Below, piece after piece: positions 18,238 through 26,458 of a stretch of DNA of 64,000 nt (within the stretch, counting starts at the first letter, position 1; each line of letters begins with the position of its first letter). The DNA comes from G963665495 sp963665495 (GTDB lineage Bacteria > Desulfobacterota > Desulfovibrionia > Desulfovibrionales > Desulfovibrionaceae). A program made the position numbers and the translations under genes. The notes beneath the pieces are model-generated. The model was given only the letters and a program-made list of their open reading frames with translations. It did no database searches and had not been told where the DNA came from. Location: contig OY762289.1 in the NCBI GenBank assembly GCA_963665495.1, forward strand, positions 4,836,001 to 4,900,000, given 5' to 3'.

Positions 18238-18463
18238 GCGTTCTCCCCGTCTGAATCCTATCGTCTGTCTGCGCAACCGTACCGCTACTGAATACAACGA
18301 ATTTTTTATAATTGACAAGTTTCCCCTTCAAGGGTTTTCAAGTTCGTAGGTGTTGGGAGAGCATTGCCATACAGTGTTATCTGATCGAAATTTTTCGGCA
18401 TCGGTTTTTTTCTCTATATTTCATTAAAATTACTCCATTAATACTATGGTCTTTTTTTTCGAC

Positions 18464-18687
18464 ACCTATCGATAAGGCAGGGTAAATACCCCCCTTTTCT
18501 GCCTGTCGTTACGCATATGTTTTTTGGTGTGCCTTCCCTCCTACCAGCGGAGGTATGCCACGCTCCAGCACCGGTCTTTTTTCCCGGCAGCATCTTTTTT
18601 TTGAGATCTGCAACCATCCCGAGCCAGCTCTCGCGCCCTCATGTCCGGAAAGATTGACCACACAACTTACTCATGCTATCGATAAGT
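18464..18687. promoter_or_regulatory. Candidate operator region: paired TATCGATA palindromes
   Basis: The 488-base space between the divergent alcohol dehydrogenase and MerR-like genes contains TATCGATA at 18467-18474 and 18677-18684, each inside a CTATCGATAAG context. A third copy, CTTATCGATAAG (19092-19103), lies inside the regulator gene. The proximal copy ends 41 bases before the regulator ATG, and a GATAAGGATATC half-repeat follows it. Binding by the adjacent regulator is inferred, not shown. The rest of the space is T-rich, with no gene. Confidence 0.4.
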
Positions 18688-18725
18688 GACGATAAGGATA
18701 TCAGCCAATAGATCTGGGGGATTCG

Positions 18726-19853
18726 ATGCGCGACGAAAGTCTGACACATAAAAACCTGTCCGCCTTGACCGGTGTTTCGGAAACCACCATCAAAAGTTAC
18801 CGAAAAAAATTTCCAGGCTTTTTTCCTTTACACAGCCGGGGGAAACCGTTGCGATTTGCCTCAGAGACCGCAGAGGTATGCAAACGCATTCGGCAGTGTT
18901 TCGAACGCGATCTGTCTGTTGAAGAGATCCGCTCCGTGCTTGAAAAAGAATTTTCCCATTTGCGGCAAGGCGAACCAGCAGCGGCCGAACCGGGACATAA
19001 CATCTTCCCCGAGGCCTCGGGTGTTCGGACAGAAGGGGACTCAGGGCATCTCGTGCAGGCGTTGCATCAGCAACACCAGGCCTTCGATACCCTTATCGAT
19101 AAGTGTTCGTTACTTGCCGAAGCACAAAGCGAAACCAATACCAGACTGCTTAAATTACAGGAATCTTTCGCAGATTTCTTATCTCTTTTTCTCGCTCGCG
19201 AGGATCTCATCGGACGCGGATTGGAAACTCTGCATAAGCAGCTGGCCAATCATCTGGAACACTCGGAATCCGGACTTCATACCCTTGCGCAGGAAATCAT
19301 TCAGCGACTGGATGCGTTGCGCGCCGCCATGCCCCTGCCCCCTGAACAAAAAAGCGTCCTCGTACGCAACAGTTATGGCGATACCACCCGCTACTTTTTC
19401 CAAAGCGGGACAGCGTCGTCGGAGACAGTTGCGTCCAGGACCACAGTAAGCTCCACAGCGCCGGAAAGCGGAGAGCACCTGCAGCCTCCGCAAGGATTGC
19501 TGCGCGCTCCACTGGTGGTACGATCTGAAACGGGCGAATATCTGGGAATTGCCGGTCGATCCGAAGGAGCTTTTTGTCTGAATGATTTCACGGAACTGCT
19601 GCGTAAAACCTACCCGCCGCCGCAGCATTTCAGTCTGGAGTGGCAGGTGCAGCAGACAGGCTGGTTGTTGACCGCGGAACAGGCGGAAGCCATACGGCCC
19701 ATAAAATACGCGCTTTATGTGGAGGCTTCCACGACTCCCAAAGGCAACGCCGTGGCAGTGCTGCAGCGTCTGGATCGCAATGGGCACGAACAACCCGGAC
19801 CGCATCTGTATACTTTCATCCGACGCATGCGGGCCATGGCCGCGGCTTCCTGA
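18726..19853 (+). CDS. MerR-like HTH transcriptional regulator with uncharacterised C-terminal domain
   Basis: 375 residues. Residues 5-75 match a MerR-type winged helix (LSALTGVSETTIKSYRKKFPGFFP, then RFASETAEVCKRIRQC). Residues 100-200 are predicted helical or coiled coil, with repeated Gln, Leu and Glu. Residues 225-375 form a separate domain (VRNSYGDTTRYFF, YVEASTTPKGNAVAVLQRL) that I cannot assign. The start is the first ATG after a GGGGG site. Its promoter region carries the TATCGATA palindromes. The stop TGA at 19851-19853 directly abuts the TGA of the convergent gene (TGATCA). Confidence 0.75.
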   Translation: MRDESLTHKNLSALTGVSETTIKSYRKKFPGFFPLHSRGKPLRFASETAEVCKRIRQCFERDLSVEEIRSVLEKEFSHLRQGEPAAAEPGHNIFPEASGVRTEGDSGHLVQALHQQHQAFDTLIDKCSLLAEAQSETNTRLLKLQESFADFLSLFLAREDLIGRGLETLHKQLANHLEHSESGLHTLAQEIIQRLDALRAAMPLPPEQKSVLVRNSYGDTTRYFFQSGTASSETVASRTTVSSTAPESGEHLQPPQGLLRAPLVVRSETGEYLGIAGRSEGAFCLNDFTELLRKTYPPPQHFSLEWQVQQTGWLLTAEQAEAIRPIKYALYVEASTTPKGNAVAVLQRLDRNGHEQPGPHLYTFIRRMRAMAAAS

Positions 19854-20726
19854 TCAGACCGTAATGTCGAGCAGTGCGCCCTGCTGGTTCATGGCCTGGA
19901 ACATGGGGGCGTCAGGCAGGCTTTGGGCGAGCCCCTGCGAAAGGGTAGCGCCAAGGCTGGCGGCCGTTTCGGAATCCTGGGTTTCGTTCAGATAGGCCTG
20001 GGCTTCTTGCAGCGCGCTTTTCATGGAATCCAGGCTCTTGCCGTTTTCCTCCAGGCTGGAGGTAAGGATTTCCATTAGTGAGGAAGCGGTTTCTTCGTCC
20101 GTTTCTTCCGCTATCTGGCCGATGGCCGTGGTAATGGACTGCGGCAGCGAGCTGGATCCCGTATCGCTGCCGGAAGAGGTGGATGCGTAGAATTCTTCCA
20201 TCAAGCCGTTATCGAAGTAGGAATTCATGGCATCGTTAATGTCGCTGTTAAAGTAACTCATGACCTGGTCTCCGGCTGCAAAGCCGAAATTGCTGTCTAT
20301 GAGCTTGACGGCGCTGACCAGCCCCTCTCCCAGGTTGTCCTCAGTAATGGCGCCGTCTCCGATGCTTTGATACACAAGACCGATGGTTGCCGAAGCGGCT
20401 TCGTCTCCGAAATTTTCACGGATAAAATCCACGGCCCGGGCGAGCGAATCTCCCAGTTCCTGGGCATCCGTACCCTCGCCATCCAGCTGCAGCCCCTGGA
20501 TTCCGCCGGCATTGGACAGAATTGCATCCGTATCGGATACGCCGTAGGTGCTTTCGTCTTCCGAGGCAGCGCTCTGCAAACGCAGGACGATATCCTGCGC
20601 AAAGGCGCTGGTAACCTCGTTGTCTGAATCGATTTCCGTATTCAGACTCACGCCCTGGTTGCTCTCTGAATTGAGCAGGCCCGTGAAAGACCCTATTCCG
20701 AATGCTGAATATCCTTGAATTTCCAT
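19854..20726 (-). CDS. Acidic protein of unknown function
   Basis: 290 residues from the ATG at 20726 (GGAG seven bases upstream). An ATG ten codons earlier lacks a site. The sequence is rich in Ser, Asp, Glu and Gln and poor in Lys, with low-complexity Ser/Gly near the middle (STSSGSDTGSSSLP). No signal peptide, membrane helix or known motif is visible. The N-terminus (MEIQGYSAFGIGSFTGLL) and the acidic composition recall proteins exported by flagellar-type routes, but this is speculative. It ends exactly where the MerR-like gene ends. Confidence 0.65.
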   Translation of the reverse strand: MEIQGYSAFGIGSFTGLLNSESNQGVSLNTEIDSDNEVTSAFAQDIVLRLQSAASEDESTYGVSDTDAILSNAGGIQGLQLDGEGTDAQELGDSLARAVDFIRENFGDEAASATIGLVYQSIGDGAITEDNLGEGLVSAVKLIDSNFGFAAGDQVMSYFNSDINDAMNSYFDNGLMEEFYASTSSGSDTGSSSLPQSITTAIGQIAEETDEETASSLMEILTSSLEENGKSLDSMKSALQEAQAYLNETQDSETAASLGATLSQGLAQSLPDAPMFQAMNQQGALLDITV

Positions 20727-20977
20727 TGGATTGCTCCAGGCGGTACCGTGTTGCATGGATTGCCGTTAATTTTATATCGGTACTTCAGAATATATCTTTA
20801 GGCTTTTAAGGATTCGAATCACTCTGCTGCGACATATTTTATGCGTTTCATTGCGCAATCATACTTTTTTTCAGGATTTGTTTTCATTGACACCAAGCAG
20901 CAACCTGTTGTTAGTATTTCTTGCCTGTCGTCTGTTTATCCGGCCAGCGCCAACCAAACCATATAATGGAGACTGTC

Positions 20978-21403
20978 ATGCAGGACGTGTATGCCTTGTT
21001 GCAAAAGCTCAGACATTGCGTGTTGGGGACAACAACCGAAACCCGGCCTCATTGCTCCCTGATGTCCTTTTATTTCAACCAGCAGGATGACGAGGTCTAT
21101 ATGCTGGCCAGAAAGTCCTCAAAAAAATATCAGAATATTGAACAGATTCCTTATGTCAGCCTGCTTTTTGATACGCGGGAACTTATGGAATGCGAAGACG
21201 GCGGCCAGATCGAGGCGTTTACCGTGGAAGGGGAAAGTCTGCCTGTTTATGAAGAAGATATACCCAGGCTGAAAAAACTTCTCGTCGAGACGGATCCGCG
21301 ACTGGAGAAGCTGGCCCAGGAAACGGAATGTTCGGTGCTTCGGATAAAAGTGAAGAAATACTTCCACGCCAAGGGCGTGGATCTCTCCCGCTTTATTAAA
21401 TGA
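20978..21403 (+). CDS. Pyridoxamine 5'-phosphate oxidase family protein (split-barrel flavin-binding fold)
   Basis: 141 residues from the ATG at 20978 (GGAG seven bases before). It follows the split-barrel pattern of small PNPOx-like proteins: VLGTTTETRPHCSLMSFYF, VYMLARKSSKKYQNIEQIPYVSLLFD. These usually bind FMN, F420 or heme, and the substrate is unknown. It is monocistronic. Downstream it converges with metK across a GC-rich hairpin. Confidence 0.78.
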   Translation: MQDVYALLQKLRHCVLGTTTETRPHCSLMSFYFNQQDDEVYMLARKSSKKYQNIEQIPYVSLLFDTRELMECEDGGQIEAFTVEGESLPVYEEDIPRLKKLLVETDPRLEKLAQETECSVLRIKVKKYFHAKGVDLSRFIK

Positions 21404-21443
21404 AGGGACCGGGCTGGCCCGGGATCTGATCGAGAAAAGAGAA

Positions 21444-21471
21444 CCGGCAGGGGGATCTGCCCCCCTGCCGG
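21444..21471. terminator. GC-rich hairpin between convergent genes
   Basis: A perfect 11-bp stem (21444-21454 with 21461-21471, 6-base loop) lies between the PNPOx-like gene and metK. T-rich sequence follows on the minus strand (TTCTCTTTTCTC), which favours service as the metK terminator. On the plus strand no T run follows. Confidence 0.7.
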
Positions 21472-21484
21472 ATGTACGTATGAA

Positions 21485-22654
21485 TTAGATTTTTGCAGCA
21501 GTTCTGAGGTCGTCCACTGCGTCGGTTCTTTCCCAGGTGAACTCGGGCCGTTCACGGCCGAAGTGACCATAGCAGGAAGTGGGTTTGTAAATGGGGCGTT
21601 TGAGGTCCAAACGCTTGGAGATGTAGTACGGACGCATATCGAAAACTTCCTTGACCGCCTCGGTCAGGGTTTCGTCCGGAATCGCCCCGGTGCCCTGCGA
21701 AGTGACGAGCACGGAAACCGGCTCGGCAACGCCGATGACATAGGCGATCTGCACTTCGCAGCGGGGGGCCAGGCCCGCGGCCACCACGTTTTTGGCGATG
21801 TAGCGCGCCATGTAGGCGCCGGAACGGTCGACCTTTGAAGGATCCTTACCGGAGAAGGCGCCGCCGCCGTGGGCTCCCATGCCGCCGTAAGTGTCCTGAA
21901 TGATTTTGCGGCCGGTGAGTCCGCAGTCGCCCATGGGGCCGCCGATGACAAAACGGCCGGTGGTGTTGATGAACACGCGCATCTCATCGGAGATATATTC
22001 GGCGGGGAGCGTTTTCATAATGACTTCTTCGCGTACGGCGTCGCAAAGGTCCTGGTGGGAAATGTTTTCACTGTGCTGCGTGGCGATGACAACCGTATCT
22101 ATGCGTCTGGGCTTGCCATCCACATATTCAAAAGACACTTCTGTTTTTCCGTCAGGACGCAGAAAATCCAGAATTCCTTCCTTGCGGACATAGGTCAAAC
22201 GGCGAGACAGCTTATGCGCCCAGTAAATGGGAGCAGGCATCAAAGTCTCTGTTTCATCGCAGGCATAACCGAACATCATGCCCTGGTCGCCGGCGCCCTG
22301 TTCTTCAGGAGCCGTTCTGTCGACACCCTGAGCAATGTCCGCGGATTGCTTATCTATGGAAGAAATAACCGCACAGGTCTTCCAGTCAAAACCCATATCC
22401 GAATGCTCATAGCCGATTTCCTTAATAGTCTCGCGAACGATTTCAGGAAATTCAACAAAGCCGTTCGTGGTAATTTCGCCAGCTATGAAGGCCATTCCGG
22501 TGGTTACCAGAGATTCACAGGCAACACGCGAATTGGGGTCTTGTTTGAGCAGCGCATCCAAAATTCCGTCTGAAATTTGGTCGGCCACTTTATCGGGATG
22601 TCCTTCAGTGACGGATTCGGAAGTAAAATGGTATCTGCCTTTGTTAGGAATCAT
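21485..22654 (-). CDS. metK: S-adenosylmethionine synthase
   Basis: 389 residues, full length for MetK. Signatures are TSESVTEGHPDKVADQISD at the N-terminus, the hexapeptide-type loop GAGDQGMMFGYA, and the phosphate-binding GGGAFSGKDPSKVDRSGAY. It makes S-adenosylmethionine from methionine and ATP in the cytoplasm. A strong AGGAGG lies upstream of the ATG. panC lies 69 bases upstream in the same direction, so the two could be cotranscribed. I see no SAM riboswitch in front of it. Confidence 0.97.
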   Translation of the reverse strand: MIPNKGRYHFTSESVTEGHPDKVADQISDGILDALLKQDPNSRVACESLVTTGMAFIAGEITTNGFVEFPEIVRETIKEIGYEHSDMGFDWKTCAVISSIDKQSADIAQGVDRTAPEEQGAGDQGMMFGYACDETETLMPAPIYWAHKLSRRLTYVRKEGILDFLRPDGKTEVSFEYVDGKPRRIDTVVIATQHSENISHQDLCDAVREEVIMKTLPAEYISDEMRVFINTTGRFVIGGPMGDCGLTGRKIIQDTYGGMGAHGGGAFSGKDPSKVDRSGAYMARYIAKNVVAAGLAPRCEVQIAYVIGVAEPVSVLVTSQGTGAIPDETLTEAVKEVFDMRPYYISKRLDLKRPIYKPTSCYGHFGRERPEFTWERTDAVDDLRTAAKI

Positions 22655-22723
22655 CTACTAAGCCTCCTCGAAGGTCGATTCAAATGTTTTACGGACATAG
22701 CAAAAAAATTACCGGCCGGACAG

Positions 22724-23569
22724 TTACCCGAGATCCCGGTTGTCAATGAGCCGGGCGGCACCAAAGCGCACGGCCACTGCAATTCTGGTTTTCCCATCCA
22801 GGGTAGCGAGTGGTTCCAAACTCTCGGAGCCCACTATTTCAATATAGTCGATTGCAGCCAAAGGCATCTGCGTCGTATAATATTGTCGAACCGCATTTAC
22901 CAGTGTCTCAACCGAACGTTCGCCGCAACGCACCATTTCTGCGGCTAAATCCAGGCCTTTTTTAATTTGCGGCGCTTGAGCCCGTTCCGAGTCTGAGAGG
23001 TAAACATTTCGTGAACTCAGTGCAAGTCCGTCGTTTTCCCGTACCGTCGGATGTCCGATAATCTCAACCGGTAGCCAGAGATCTTTGACCATGCGCCTTA
23101 TTATTACGAGTTGTTGCCAATCTTTTTCGCCAAAAACAGCCACATGGGGCACGGTAAGCACAAGCAATTTGCTGACCACGGTCGCAACGCCCTTGAAATG
23201 ATTGGCACGTGTTTTACCGCAAAGCCCCGAAGCCAGTGTGGGTGTTTGCACCCAGGTGTCGCTACCGGCAGGATACATCTCCCCGGTGTTTGGAGTAAAC
23301 AGAATATCAACGCCGTTGTCAGCGGCGAAACGGCTGTCCCGCTCCATATCCCTCGGATAGCTAGCCAGGTCCTCGTTGGGCCCAAATTGCGTGGGATTCA
23401 CAAAAAGACTGACCACAAGCTTGTCAGCCTGTTGTCTGGCCTGTCGCATCAAAGAAAGATGCCCCTCATGAAAATACCCCATGGTGGGAACCAGGGCAAC
23501 ACGAACGCCATCACCTCTCCACTGCCAACAGGTAGCACGGATTTGTTCAGGTTCTGTTACAATTTCCAT
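22724..23569 (-). CDS. panC: Pantothenate synthetase
   Basis: 281 residues. Conserved elements are VPTMGYFHEGHLSLMRQA (nucleotidyl-transferase HxGH), FVNPTQFGPNEDLASYPRD, VFGEKDWQQLVIIRRMV and the SSRNVYLS loop. It condenses pantoate with beta-alanine using ATP, the last step of pantothenate synthesis. It lies upstream of metK on the same strand and is divergent from the M23 peptidase gene. Confidence 0.96.
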   Translation of the reverse strand: MEIVTEPEQIRATCWQWRGDGVRVALVPTMGYFHEGHLSLMRQARQQADKLVVSLFVNPTQFGPNEDLASYPRDMERDSRFAADNGVDILFTPNTGEMYPAGSDTWVQTPTLASGLCGKTRANHFKGVATVVSKLLVLTVPHVAVFGEKDWQQLVIIRRMVKDLWLPVEIIGHPTVRENDGLALSSRNVYLSDSERAQAPQIKKGLDLAAEMVRCGERSVETLVNAVRQYYTTQMPLAAIDYIEIVGSESLEPLATLDGKTRIAVAVRFGAARLIDNRDLG

Positions 23570-23789
23570 AAAATTCCGTCTTTATTTCAAACGGCTCCTC
23601 ATAAATTCCAAAATATAATTCCATAGCTATGAAAATAAAATATGTCCAGTTAAAAAGGAGTATTGCTCCAAAGGAAAGCACTAGGAACGGAGCCAGTATG
23701 AACGAAAAAAATTCTCTTTAAATCAAGATATTGTCAGGTTGACTCAAGTAAAATGTAACATTCGGATCAGAATTGCGACAAGTTGGTCT

Positions 23790-23818
23790 TGACAATGCAC
23801 CGATCTTCAAACAATTTT
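23790..23818 (+). promoter_or_regulatory. Candidate sigma-70 type promoter of the M23 peptidase gene
   Basis: A consensus TTGACA (23790-23795) is followed after 17 bases by CAATTT/TTTTAA, a weak -10. It lies 62 bases before the ATG at 23880, in the 310-base space divergent from panC. Confidence 0.45.
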
Positions 23819-23879
23819 AAACAACAGCAATTCTGTCCCCGAAACAGGGGGAAAGTACAATTGAGGCTGTCCTGAACCT

Positions 23880-24794
23880 ATGCTGCAGTTTTTGTTCAAA
23901 AAATATAATGTTCTGATCTTCAAACCTGATGGCAGAATGGGACGAATGTTCAAAATCCGGGGTTTTGTTCCAGTGCTGGTCCCTGTGCTATTCATCGCCC
24001 TTACGCTTTCCAACGTTTTTTTATGTTACCATTTCTCTTCCTATGGCCCCATGATGGCCCGATTGAAACACAACGACGCCATAATCCAGACTGACCAGAC
24101 CGATCTGCTCGTCAATGCGCATGATTTTTTTACCGTCAGCGATGCTTTTTCCAAAATCAAGGATCTCAATTTCAAGTTATCTATCATGCTCGGGCTTGAA
24201 GAAGCCGCCGGTCCTGACGAATCCTTCGAAAATATGGGGGGCTCAGGCCTCAGTCTGGTGCATCCGGTATCCTTAAACCAGGTCAATCGCATCCGGTTTA
24301 TTCACAGGCTCAGCGAAGAACTTGAGAAGGAAATGCGCATTGCGGAAATCCAGCAACAGAAAATTCAGAAAGAACTTGTTCTGCAGCGCGAAAATCTGAC
24401 CCGTATCCCTTCCATCTGGCCGGCGCGCGGACGCTTTTCATCGCCTTTCGGCTATCGCCGCAATCCCTTCACGCATCGACGCCAGTTCCATAAGGGCATA
24501 GACATCAGCGCACCGCGCGGCACTCCGATTCATGCTCCGGCAGCCGGAGTGGTAACCTACGCCGACTGGTTCTCCACCTATGGCCGGGTGCTCGAAATCA
24601 CGCATCAAAACGGCCTTGTCACCCGTTATGCCCACTTAAGCAAATATGAGGTCAAACCCGGAACCAAAGTCCAGAGAGGCGATCTGATCGCCCTTGTGGG
24701 CAACACCGGCCGCAGCATTGCTCCGCATCTGCATTACGAAGTCCATAAAAACGGCAAACTGGTGAATCCGATGTATTACATCATGGATAACTAG
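23880..24794 (+). CDS. M23 family metallopeptidase, membrane anchored (peptidoglycan endopeptidase)
   Basis: 304 residues. One N-terminal transmembrane helix (about 27-50) is followed by a helical/coiled stalk (55-175) and an M23/LytM domain (180-300). Zinc ligands fit HKGIDISAPRGTPIHAP (first His and Asp) and HLHYEVHKNG. YAHLS is the second conserved His. Such enzymes cut peptide cross-links in the periplasm. All catalytic ligands appear present, so it may be active rather than an EnvC-like activator. It is monocistronic. Confidence 0.92.
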   Translation: MLQFLFKKYNVLIFKPDGRMGRMFKIRGFVPVLVPVLFIALTLSNVFLCYHFSSYGPMMARLKHNDAIIQTDQTDLLVNAHDFFTVSDAFSKIKDLNFKLSIMLGLEEAAGPDESFENMGGSGLSLVHPVSLNQVNRIRFIHRLSEELEKEMRIAEIQQQKIQKELVLQRENLTRIPSIWPARGRFSSPFGYRRNPFTHRRQFHKGIDISAPRGTPIHAPAAGVVTYADWFSTYGRVLEITHQNGLVTRYAHLSKYEVKPGTKVQRGDLIALVGNTGRSIAPHLHYEVHKNGKLVNPMYYIMDN

Positions 24795-24941
24795 CCCTGA
24801 CCAGACAGCCCGATGAATGGACCTTCTGCAGGGAATCTATTTGATATTGTTCATAAATTCCATTAGCCAAAAAGTTTTTGAGATTCTCCGTTACCTGGTA
24901 TACAAGGCACCCATGCCGTTGAAAGCCCCTCCTCTCTGCGC

Positions 24942-24971
24942 TTGACGCACTACAACAGGGACTTATTTTAT
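24942..24971 (+). promoter_or_regulatory. Candidate promoter for fmdB-hemC
   Basis: TTGACG (24942-24947), then an 18-base spacer and TTTTAT (24966-24971), 29 bases before the fmdB ATG. Confidence 0.45.
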
Positions 24972-24999
24972 GGTGTAAACGCCTAACCAAGGAATTCAC

Positions 25000-25227
25000 A
25001 TGCCTATTTTTGAATACCGTTGCGAAAAATGCGGCGAGGAATTTGAAGAAGTGGTTTTCAAGGAAAACGAAGCAGTGCCTTGCCCGGCCTGCGGTTCGAA
25101 CCAAACGGCCAAAATGATGTCCTGCTGCCGGCACAAAAACGCCGCCAACGCCCGTACGGGCGCAGCCCTGCCGAGAAGCGGCGGTTGCAGCTCTTGTTCC
25201 GGAGGAAACTGCTCCACCTGCGGGTAG
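25000..25227 (+). CDS. FmdB-family zinc ribbon protein
   Basis: 75 residues beginning MPIFEYRCEKCGEEFE, with the paired CxxC motifs (CEKC and CPAC) of the FmdB/CxxC_CxxC_SSSS regulatory protein family. A second Cys-rich tail (CSSCSGGNCSTCG) follows. It probably binds one zinc. The family's role is poorly known, although it was first linked to formamidase regulation. It starts 72 bases upstream of hemC and is likely in the same transcript. Confidence 0.88.
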   Translation: MPIFEYRCEKCGEEFEEVVFKENEAVPCPACGSNQTAKMMSCCRHKNAANARTGAALPRSGGCSSCSGGNCSTCG

Positions 25228-25299
25228 AGCCGGACTGCCAGGCTGCGGTCCGCTTTCTGTTCCCTTTCCGGGATACCAACCCATATCCGACGCTAGCTC

Positions 25300-26232
25300 A
25301 TGAAAAAACTCACCATCACAACCAGGGGCAGCAAACTGGCCCTATGGCAGGCGAATTACGTCAAAACACGGCTTGAACAGAACTCGCCGGGACTGACGGT
25401 CGATCTGTTGGTTCTCAAAACCAAGGGCGACAAAATACTGGACACTCCTTTGGCCAAAATCGGCGGCAAGGGACTGTTCGTCAAAGAAATTGAAGAGGCC
25501 CTGCAGGACGGCCGGGCCGACCTGGCCGTGCACAGCATGAAGGATGTGCCTGTTGCCCTGCCCGAGGGGCTGGTCATCGGCACCATACCCGAGCGCGAAG
25601 ATCCCACGGACACGCTGTTAAGCGTTAAGTACGCCTCCCTGGCCGATTTGCCTGAAGGCGCGCTGGTGGGTACCAGCAGCCTCCGCCGCCAGGCCCAGCT
25701 GCTGACCCTGAGACCGGACCTGCGTATCGAGAGCTTGCGCGGCAATGTAAATACGCGACTGGGGAAACTCATGGACGGCCAGTTTGAGGCCATCATCATG
25801 GCCACATCCGGCTTGAAACGCATGGGCCTTTCCGCTCCAACGCAGGAGCTCCTGGGACCGCCGCGCTTTTTGCCCGCTGTGGGACAAGGCGCCCTGGGCA
25901 TAGAGTACGCGCAGGACCGTACGGAAGTCGCCGAACTGCTCGCACCGCTGGAACATTATGAAACGCGTGTCTGCGTGGAGGCCGAGCGTGGCTTTCTGAC
26001 CGGCCTGGATGGCGGGTGCCAGGTCCCCATTGCCGGGTATGCGACCCTGGACGGCTCCACTGTGACTCTGACAGGTCTTGTGGCGGATGTCTCCGGCGTT
26101 CGCGTGCACAAGCATTCCATCAGCGGACCTGCGGACCAGGCCAGAAATCTAGGATTTTCACTTGCTGAAGAAGTTCTCGCGGCAGGCGGAAAAGCCATCC
26201 TGGATGAACTGTATCAGCAATCGGAGAGCTGA
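25300..26232 (+). CDS. hemC: Hydroxymethylbilane synthase (porphobilinogen deaminase)
   Basis: 310 residues. TTRGSKLALWQ at the start, catalytic Asp82 in HSMKDVP, the GTSSLRRQAQL arginine loop, and Cys240 in GGCQVPIAGY, which carries the dipyrromethane cofactor. It links four porphobilinogen units for siroheme and heme synthesis, relevant to the many multiheme cytochromes of this type of organism. Other hem genes are not in the window. Confidence 0.97.
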   Translation: MKKLTITTRGSKLALWQANYVKTRLEQNSPGLTVDLLVLKTKGDKILDTPLAKIGGKGLFVKEIEEALQDGRADLAVHSMKDVPVALPEGLVIGTIPEREDPTDTLLSVKYASLADLPEGALVGTSSLRRQAQLLTLRPDLRIESLRGNVNTRLGKLMDGQFEAIIMATSGLKRMGLSAPTQELLGPPRFLPAVGQGALGIEYAQDRTEVAELLAPLEHYETRVCVEAERGFLTGLDGGCQVPIAGYATLDGSTVTLTGLVADVSGVRVHKHSISGPADQARNLGFSLAEEVLAAGGKAILDELYQQSES

Positions 26233-26265
26233 GTCCTCCCGAAATACAGCATGATCCGGTGTCGA

Positions 26266-26315
26266 ACAGAAACAGACCGGAGCATAGCGATGCTATGCCT
26301 GCGGTCCGTTTCTGT
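26266..26315. terminator. Long imperfect hairpin between convergent hemC and MCP genes
   Basis: The arms 26266-26288 and 26292-26315 pair with a few mismatches, and the central stem GCATAGC/GCTATGC is perfect. It lies 33 bases after hemC and 143 bases beyond the convergent chemotaxis gene, so it may stop transcription from the left. There is no long T run. Confidence 0.5.
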
Positions 26316-26458
26316 TGCAATTCCTCCCTTGCCTGACGTCGAATAGAATTGCCGTCAGTCTGACGCAGGCAAAACAGAGCTTGATATCCAGGAGATGCTA
26401 TTCCCCCGGCAAGCAAATCGGATCTCTCGCCTCGGAGTTTCCTTTTGGGAAACACTCT

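Noticed and set aside
22655..22723. SAM riboswitch before metK
   Set aside because: The 69-base gap is too short and shows no SAM-I/II core elements.
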